Source of the DNA: Galerina marginata | Lineage: Eukaryota > Basidiomycota > Agaricomycetes > Agaricales > Galerinaceae | Direction: 5' to 3' | Assembly: GCA_023014335.1 (NCBI GenBank) | Contig: JAECYW010000014.1 | Span: 620,001-684,000 of the forward strand | Length of the DNA: 64,000 nucleotides | Part shown: one piece after another, positions 57,237-64,000 of the stretch | Numbering within the stretch: position 1 is the first letter of the stretch | Layout of the letters: the number at the start of each line of letters is the position of its first letter | Notes under the pieces: generated by a model | Seen by the model: only the letters and a program-made list of their open reading frames with translations | What the model was told of the DNA's origin: nothing | Database searches by the model: none | Translations under genes and position numbers: made by a program

Positions 57237-60200
57237 TAGTGATGTGCTGGCCCGGCTTGGCCTGGAAGCCGCGGCTTTGGCCCGGCTTTTGAAAGCTCTG
57301 GCCTTGCAAAACCCAGGCCAGGGCCAAGGCCGTCGGAAGCCCCAGGCCACGGCCTGGCTTTGGCCTGAGCCACGGCTTGACCAATGAATTTGCTAATTTA
57401 GTCAATAACATAATTGGTACAACTTCAGATAGTGTACAAGGGTGTTTAATCAAAGTCTACAATTAAAACATCATCACCGTTCGCAGCACTGTCATCATCG
57501 TCGTCGTCATCAACCAATTGATCCCATGAGAACGTATCCGCCTCCTTAACCGTGTCATAATGGGTCTTTTCATCGTCGGAGAAGTCGTCTGAATCTTCAA
57601 GCTCCTTCTCGATGTCTGAAGTAAAGACTACGTGGCGGAAGATGAGGCCTTGGTGAAGGAGGCACTTGAGGACCTCAAGCGCTTCGACAATATCACCTTT
57701 TAATCGATTTCGGCGCTTGCTAATGGTAATTCCAGCCGCCGAAAATGTGCGTTCACTTGAGACCGACGATGCCATGATGGCTAGGTAGTCGCGCGCAAGA
57801 GAACCCCACGTCGGGTAGCGATGAACATTTAGCTGCAAAATTCGTGAGTATGTGGAAGAGAAATGATCATAGGAAAACTTGACGTACCCCCCACCAACGG
57901 ACAATCCCCATATCATCTGGAATCGTCTCATGGGTCTGGAGGTAAAGATTCCACTCAGCCAGCCATGGCTTCGATGGATCGGATGATTTTTCGATTTCTT
58001 CGTCTGATTCGGTGTCGTCTGAGTTCCGGCGTTTTGTCGCCTTGGGCGCTTTCTTCGCCGTCATGCTGGAACTCGGGCCTGATCCCGAATGGAGCTTTTT
58101 GTACCGCTCAATAAACTAGATATGTGAGCAGGGTGTTCGAATCCGTGTTGAATAATTTATTCATACCTTTTTCTGAACCGTGGCCTTTGCTTCCTCATAT
58201 AGATCAGTGCTCCAATTCTTACGGAAATGCTCGAACTTGTGTTTTGGGTGGAGCGCTAGACGTTGACAATGAGAATGATAAATGAACCTAATACTGACTT
58301 TACGTACCCATGCAAATTATATGAGCATCCGACGCGGCGGTCCTGTCGTAGTATTCACTGAGCTTCTCCATCGCAGCTTTAAGCGCATCATGAAAGGGCT
58401 CGTAGCGTTCCTTTGTAGACGCCTTTTCCCATTCGGCATACAACTTTTCGATTGCGGGAAGGGCATTGTGTAGAGTAGGGCGAGACGACGCTGAGAATGC
58501 GTGTTGAGCGTCGTCGGCGTACTGGAAGGAAGTAAGAACATGAACAAAGAACAAGAGAAAGAAAACTCGCCTGGAGGAGGTTATTAAAAAGTCGAACCCG
58601 GGTCCACTCGTCTCCAGACAGCGTGAGATCCCTAATCTTTCTTCGCGCCTCGGTACTCATGTCCTTGGCAGTACTGAGCTTATAAATGAAAGTGTCGACA
58701 TTCTGGTGAGAGATTAGTAACGGCAGGGAAGAGGACCTTGAGAGAACGTACATCCTTTCGCATCTCGGCTCTCAGAAGCATCGCATGAGTCGAACCCCAT
58801 CGTACCTTCATGTCGAGGAGAAGCTGCAGGGGCGGTTTGTTATCCTCAACCTGAATAGACTTGAACAATTCTTTCCGCTGCGACGAGGAGCGCACTTTGA
58901 CTGTTATTGTTCGAATCAACCCGACCTCATCGCGGTCACCGTCAGGTTCTAAGTCGGGAACATGCGAGTCTTCGGCATGGAGATCGTAATATTTTGCCTT
59001 ACTTCGAGTTGCGATTAGCGCCTGCGTTGCGAGGTTGATGATGTGAGCTAGACACCTACACCTTTTGTGAGTAAAGAAGGCAAAGAAAATGGGTAATTAG
59101 ACTCACCGAATGTGCCTGTTTGCTACATCGAACTTTGTGCCGGTTTTCAAGTGATAGCACCGTGCAAATTCTTTCAACATTGTCGTATTGTTGGAGGCGT
59201 TGTCGCAAGTAATATGCCCGATCTACATCCAAAGGTTAACGGAAAGCGAGCCTTGTAATCAAAAAAATCGCACCTTATGCACAATGCCGAGCCTATTGCA
59301 AATCTTGTACAGTGCTTGGCCAAGTCGAACGCCGTCGTGAGCGCAATTCATCTGAACGAACCCGAATAGCGCCTCCCGTTCAACCCATTCACCATTTGGA
59401 AGCTCTTCAATCCAGTGACCAGTCGTGGCGAAATAGCTGTCGCCGTTCGAGGCCGTCCACGCGTCATCAGTAAGACTGATTTCGCCCTTGACGGCAGGAC
59501 TCTACATAGAGAATTAGGTAGTGGCTAAATAAAAGCAAAATACTACTCACGTTGAGACGTTCCTTTAAGGCCTTCATTTGCTCCTTGAATTGCTTGATGA
59601 TTTCTTGGCGAGTCTGCTTTCGTGAAGGAAATTTTACACCCCGGGTCGAACGCGCTGCGATACTGACCATCTTCTGGAATTTGGGATGCTCGAAAGCTTG
59701 GATAGGCTGTGCGGTTGAACATCAGTTGAAGTTCAACATATGGGTAAGCATATTTGCCTACCTGGTTCGTCTCGATTAGCCATTCAATTGCCGCCTCCTT
59801 GAAGATTTCGTCGCTGTACGGAATTGGTTTCTCTTCAGCAGTCGCGGTTTTGAAATGGTCGTGGACCGAGGTTTGTTGAAGGAGTTCTTCGGCAACAGAT
59901 TTGCGGCGGTCGATTGCGTCGTTTGGCAGCATAGAATCGAAGTTTTTAGCCTTGGCCCACCTCCGATACACGCGCTATGGTTATAAGTGAGTATATGCGC
60001 GTTGAACTGATAAATTTCGACGTACTGCGTGGCAGGCAGCCATATGCCTGCGCAAAGTTGTCGCTTCATCGACGAGAGTATGTTCTTTCTTCGCGCAGCC
60101 ATCTGCGCCGTCCCTTAATAGACTTAGTACTACAAATTTGAGAATATATGCGGTACTTACTTGCAGGAAATACAAGCCGCACGTCCTTTTGAGCTGCCTT

Positions 60201-61025
60201 TGATGCGAAGTGTCCGCTTGAAGAAGTGGTCGACGTCGGCCGTGGGTTGAGCTTTGTTTAGCTTAGGGGCTTCTTCCGCGTCAGAAATATCATCGATACT
60301 TTGGACGCTGGCTGATGGCGCATCGCCATTGCCTGCCAAGAAGTGAGGTTGTCAGCGGTGATCATAAGATAGTAGATTAGATACGTACTGGTGGAGGTAC
60401 GTTTCTTGCTCTTCTTCTTCTTCTTCTTGGGGCGAGGCTCCTCAGATTGCTGAGTCGAGGCAGGAGATGTAGGACGGTCGTCATCGTCGTCCTCGTCGTC
60501 GTCAGACAGAATGATAGGGCGCTTTCGGCTCGGAATGGTGGCGTCTGACGTGGACCCGCGTTCATGATCCGAGGCATCGCCACCGGAGTTTGTTGATGTG
60601 ACGTCGTTCTCGGGAGCTGTGCCGCCAAGCGAGTTCTTTGAGGGTTGTTCTTTTTGTTGTTCTTTTTGAGCATTGGCAATGGCGGTTCGATGAGAGGAAA
60701 GCTGATGAGTCGCGATGTTCTCCGCATTGAGTTTGGCGGAGGGATGGGGAGCGCGTGAAGGACGAGACTGAGCCATGATTGTTTGTTTGTACATATGTGA
60801 AGAGTCATTAAATAGTGCGGGCACCAAAGTCTAAAGTAAATAAAATATAACAAATGACTAAGTCGCGGCCTGAAGCCACGGCTTCAGGCCACGGCTCACG
60901 GCTTTCGGAAATCGAAGCCAAGGCCACAGGCTTTGGAAAGCCGTGCAAAAAGCTTGGCTTGGCCTGGCTTTTGGCGGCTGGCTTTGGCCGGCTTCGGCCT
61001 CCAGGCCAAAGCCGGCACATCACTA
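57237..61025. mobile_element. hAT-superfamily DNA transposon, about 3.8 kb, apparently complete
   Basis: The ends are TAGTGATGTGC at 57,237 and GCACATCACTA ending at 61,025. The adjoining 130-160 bp at each end is unusually rich in GGCC words (CCAGGCC, GGCTTTGGCC) arranged as inverted copies. Just outside lie GACTAAAG (57,226-57,233) and GACTAAAC (61,026-61,033). They are seven-of-eight matches that look like an 8 bp target-site duplication, except that three extra bases (TTC) separate the left one from the terminus. The single gene inside is a hAT transposase on the minus strand. Confidence 0.8.
57446..60776 (-). CDS. hAT transposase with BED-type zinc finger and C-terminal dimerisation domain
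   Basis: About ten exons, starting MAQSRPSRAPHPSAKLNAEN at 60,776. The N-terminus has an acidic run (DDDEDDDDDRP) and a Lys-rich nuclear-localisation-like tract. A BED-type finger follows: AACISCK, then TTLRRHMAACH across an intron. The RNase H-like core shows ISLTDDAWTASNGDSYF (about 59,490-59,440), IGHITCDNASNN, the HIRCLAHIINLATQ motif and MKVRWGSTHAML. The C-terminal hAT dimerisation domain reads YPTWGSLARDYLAIMASSVS then SERTFSAAG, which contains the conserved catalytic-Glu region. The exons I checked join in frame, so the protein may be functional. It would move the element by cut-and-paste. Confidence 0.88.
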
Positions 61026-61033
61026 GACTAAAC

Positions 61034-61662
61034 TCATGGACTTTTCGAATCACCGAGCCCAAAACCCAAGCAAGAGCAGTCCCTGAGGCCTGAGGGCCTG
61101 GTCGCAAAGTGCGGCGCACGGAAAATTGATGGGCGGTCCTTAGTTCCCCTCTTCCAGTTCTTCTTCGTCGTTGTTGGCGCCGGGCGCCGCCGGCCCAGGA
61201 GGAGGAGGTGGAGGAGGCTGCGGCTGCGGTTAGTAAGTAAATACGAATCTGATGCTGATTGAAAAATGGATGACTTCCCGCTGCGTCTGAAAACCCAGAA
61301 TATTTTCTAGATTCTGTTAAGCGAGCCGTTTAAGGCAGTTGCCATCAGTTCCTGAGGACCCCGGAAGATTTTTAAAGCTCCGAAGCCGCTCCAGATGCTT
61401 TAATCTGGAAGAGGGTCCCCCCCCCCTCTTCCAGATTCTAAACGCAGTTCCAGACTACTTTCGCGGGTGCCGGTTGCTTGCCGACATCAACTTCATCAAA
61501 ACCTTTCCAAAACGGACGAAAAGTGATGGTAAGCACAGCATCGGGCACACGAATCTCAATGTTCAGGTTCCGACGCTGGCACCGCGTCAGGGTGGTTTAG
61601 AAAATATTCTATGTTTCTAAATCCTGCGGGAAGTCATCCAATAGGGTGGTCGAGTGCAAAAA
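61034..61662. other. Spacer between the hAT element and dispersed repeat C
   Basis: Contains a GC-rich stretch with GGAGGAGGTGGAGG (about 61,198-61,212) and a C run at 61,419-61,427. A 93-codon plus-strand frame (61,339-61,620) has no recognised domain. Confidence 0.35.
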
Positions 61663-62160
61663 GCGAGTGTATTTCTAGAACCAACCTTTCTGTGGCTGTG
61701 CTCAGACTCTCCTTGTCACCAACCACGACGTGCTCGTCAATTTCGCCATCATTGCCGCCTCGCACGTGATTCTCGCTTTCTGCATAACCGTCATACCTCA
61801 AATAGCCCTCTGAGCCGCACACGACGACGACAAGACTGATTTATATGTCAATTCCGGACAGGAATTCTGGCTTCCCAATGTCTTCGCCCGAGGCCTCACA
61901 CCCTCGTTGATGATCTATTGCTTACAAAAAAATCTTGTTTGTTGTCGCGAGGCTCGTTTACTGAGTATATGCGCACCTGGGATGGAGGTGGGTTTTGTCC
62001 AACACCTGGTCGTGCAGATGTCTAACCCCAATTCCGACTCCAGCTCTGACGACCGCAGCTGAAAAGCCTAGATGCGAATTTATTTACATAAAGCAAGGTC
62101 TGCGCTACACGGTCATCTAGCCCGAGCCGCCTTGTCTGTCTCTTCGAGACGTATGTCGGT
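61663..62160 (+). repeat. Dispersed repeat, copy C
   Basis: Similar to 42,812-43,331 along its length, apart from an extra stretch of about 20 bp near 61,930-61,950. Minus-strand translation gives CGSEGYLRYDGYAESENHVR, and copy A has a related but frame-broken version. The copy ends at ATGTCGGT (62,153-62,160), directly adjoining the presumed terminus of the Ulp1 element. Confidence 0.75.
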
Positions 62161-64000
62161 TAGGGTTGGGTAAAAAACTGTTTGTTTTTGACCGACCAGT
62201 TATTTACCGGTAAATAACCGGTAAATTACTGGTAAATTACCACCTTGGAGAGGACCAAGATCTTGGGCGGTAAATTACCAAAGTCATGTGACTGATGTGC
62301 GCCTGGGAGAGCGGCACGCGCCATGGCTGGGCTCATCTGGGATGAGCTTTGGGCGAGCTACACCACACTTATTTATGATTTGAACATAGTAAACTATTAT
62401 CTGGTGCTATTGTTTCTATTTGTATCAGCCAGGATAAATTCAATCAACAGCCCAAAAAAGTTATGACCTGTTTACTTTGAGGGCACGGCTTCTTTAGGCG
62501 GACAGCCAAAATATATTTTCCATCAACCTCGTCGACGTCGTCAGCACCAGCAAAACTCACAACATACATCTCCATAATGGGTATTCCATCAGGAATATCA
62601 GAGGTCTTGCTCCCTCAAGATGACCTTAATGTCGTCAACCTCCTTGATTTTGCAATCCCGACAGGCAAACATGCACCGGACCTACTTGCCTTGGACAATG
62701 GAAACCTCTTCTCAAAAATAGGCAGTCTAATTACCAGCGAAGAGCATGTGTCTTTCTTGAACTCTCTATCAATTCCAACCGCTGCAGATCTGAAAGTTCT
62801 ACAGGAAAGACTTGAAGATATGTTGGAAACTCCAGGAGACCATGATAAACCTAAATCACTCGTTTACCCCCTTCCAAGCACGAGTGTTCGACTACCATTT
62901 TGGGTCCTTGAATACTGGACCAAGGTGCATGTGGTTCTCACACAGAAAGAATTTTGGCGCCCAGCAATTGCATGGCTAAAAGGAAGAAAGAATTATGAAG
63001 TTGTAGATGTACTTCGACAGGTGCCATGGAACTACCGAACAACCAACAAAGAGCTGAAGAACGCCCTTGACATATCCGACTTGGCCCTATTTTGCTCAGA
63101 GAAGTGGCTAGGAATTGCACAAATGGATACCATGTCAGCAGTGCTCAACGAACAACTCGAATCTCACCAGATTCAGGTATCCGTACAACCCAACAACTTC
63201 TTTCAAAAACTGCTTGCATCGTACCGCTTTTCCAGAGATGCCTATCCCACAGATAAACCCAACAATTTTCTTCGAGAAATTGCAGAAGACTTAAAAAGCG
63301 GCGCCATCCCAGTCGCCTGTACTGCGATCGCCGTGCGTCTTACCAGAAACGGTGCTATTCTTCCTGAGGGTCAAGAAACTCCGAGCAATCACTGGTGTGC
63401 TCTTATAATCAATGTCAATGAACGTACCTTGTACTATGGGGATCCATTGGGAAGCACACCACCAGCAGAACTTGGCGACGTTATGACTTGGTGGCTCAGC
63501 CTAATATTCACGGAGCCATTCTCATTCAAGACGTTACCGATAACTCAACAGGCGGATAGTTTCTCATGCTCCATCCTTACCCTCAATGCACTTTCCCATC
63601 ATTTCTTGCCATCGGTACCGCTTCTACAAAACAGCAAAATGTGCGTTTTGGAAAGGACCAACGTATTGGTTCACGCAATCGAGCTGCTGAAAAAACGTGT
63701 AAGTAAATCGGTCCAACAGTTAAACGGAAATTTACCTTGAATTTAGGATCCCACAATGGTCGTCAGTCAGGGCTATACATCCACCTCCATGGCCTCTGCT
63801 TCAAGCTTTAACCCTGCTGAAGGACGAAGTGTCAGCAGTCACAAAGCAAAATCGGAGAAAAAAGAGGCTGAAAAGGAAAAGAAAGCAAAGGCGAAAGGAA
63901 AACATAAGGCGGAACCTCACATACCAGTCATGTTTCATGAAAGTGCTTCGAAGAAATTGCCATTACAAGAGCCAAGCCGGTCAACAACAGGAAACCCTGA
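62159..64000 (+). mobile_element. Left part of a DNA transposon carrying a Ulp1-type protease; continues past the window
   Basis: The sequence changes abruptly after dispersed repeat C to GGTTAGGGTTGGGTAAAAAA, followed by subterminal repeats built from GGTAAATTACC and TTACCGGTAAAT (about 62,200-62,270). Such clustered words near an edge are typical of DNA-transposon ends where transposase binds. The only gene visible inside is a Ulp1-like protease, a common passenger in eukaryotic DNA transposons. No transposase lies in the window, so the superfamily is undetermined. Confidence 0.5.
62577..64000 (+). CDS. Ulp1-like (C48 family) cysteine protease, partial at the 3' end
   Basis: Exon 1 runs from ATG 62,577 to 63,698 (374 codons). 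A 48 bp intron follows, and exon 2 begins at 63,747 and stays open to the window edge. The catalytic triad of the Ulp1/SENP fold is visible: His in NHWCALIINVNERTLYYGDP (about residue 272), Asp in GDPLG (about 289), and the oxyanion Gln and nucleophile Cys in QQADSFSCSILTLNAL (about 324 and 331). The N-terminal 200 residues are unrecognised. Exon 2 starts a Ser-rich then Lys-rich tract (AKSEKKEAEKEKKAKAKGK). Ulp1 enzymes remove or process SUMO. In transposons these genes often form part of larger passenger proteins, so the substrate here is unknown. Confidence 0.78.

Noticed and set aside
62159..62172. GGTTAGGGTTGGG, reminiscent of fungal telomere repeats (TTAGGG)
   Set aside because: Only one partial unit, followed by element-specific subterminal repeats; better explained as the end of a DNA transposon.
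1..64000. CRISPR arrays, rRNA or clear tRNA genes
   Set aside because: No regularly spaced identical repeats or conserved RNA motifs were seen; the genome is fungal.

Overview
This window looks like a repeat-rich, gene-poor stretch of a basidiomycete genome, most likely an agaricomycete (mushroom-forming fungus). The clues are short 45-65 bp GT-AG introns in almost every gene, a KDZ (Kyakuja/Dileera/Zisupton) transposon with a CxC2-type cysteine cluster and typical passenger genes, a hAT element, a Ulp1-protease element, MACPF genes and a deaminase-fold gene. I saw no prokaryotic or organellar features. All gene models are eyeballed splice reconstructions.

1-22,200: the 5' end of a gene leaving the left edge, then a tandem array of four related multi-exon genes on the + strand (2,039-4,188; 4,645-6,853; 7,117-8,170 plus 19,547-20,398; 20,691-22,144). 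Members share either a similar first exon or a C-terminal domain with W-[TS]-[VI]-S and H-x-H-x-H motifs that I do not recognise. The third member is split by an 11.35 kb KDZ transposon (8,170-19,520) with about 490 bp terminal inverted repeats, an apparently intact 1,111-residue transposase and three passenger genes: a small basic protein, a protein with an RNase H1 N-terminal (hybrid-binding) type domain, and a Ser/Pro-rich protein.

22,300-37,100: a small RING-finger gene, then about 6 kb of decayed sequence with diverged duplications and direct repeats, an uncertain minus-strand gene at 29.1-29.8 kb, an ETF-ubiquinone oxidoreductase pseudogene at 31.3-32.5 kb, several kb without convincing genes, and a five-exon minus-strand gene with cytidine-deaminase-like zinc motifs (35,729-37,058).

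37,600-56,000: a duplicated module. An unrecognised gene family ('family X') occurs at 37.7 kb (broken) and 54.75 kb (apparently open). A MACPF-type gene occurs at 39.4-42.4 kb (+) and 49.5-52.5 kb (-), forming two inverted arms about 7 kb apart. Between the arms lie degenerate repeats, a C-terminal gene fragment, and a relic of an ATAD2/Yta7-type AAA ATPase cut off by a dispersed repeat.

57,200-64,000: an apparently complete hAT transposon (57,237-61,025), a third copy of the dispersed repeat, and the left part of a further element carrying a Ulp1-like cysteine protease gene that runs off the right edge. Overall the region reads as a transposon-rich island in which host genes are being duplicated, split and eroded.
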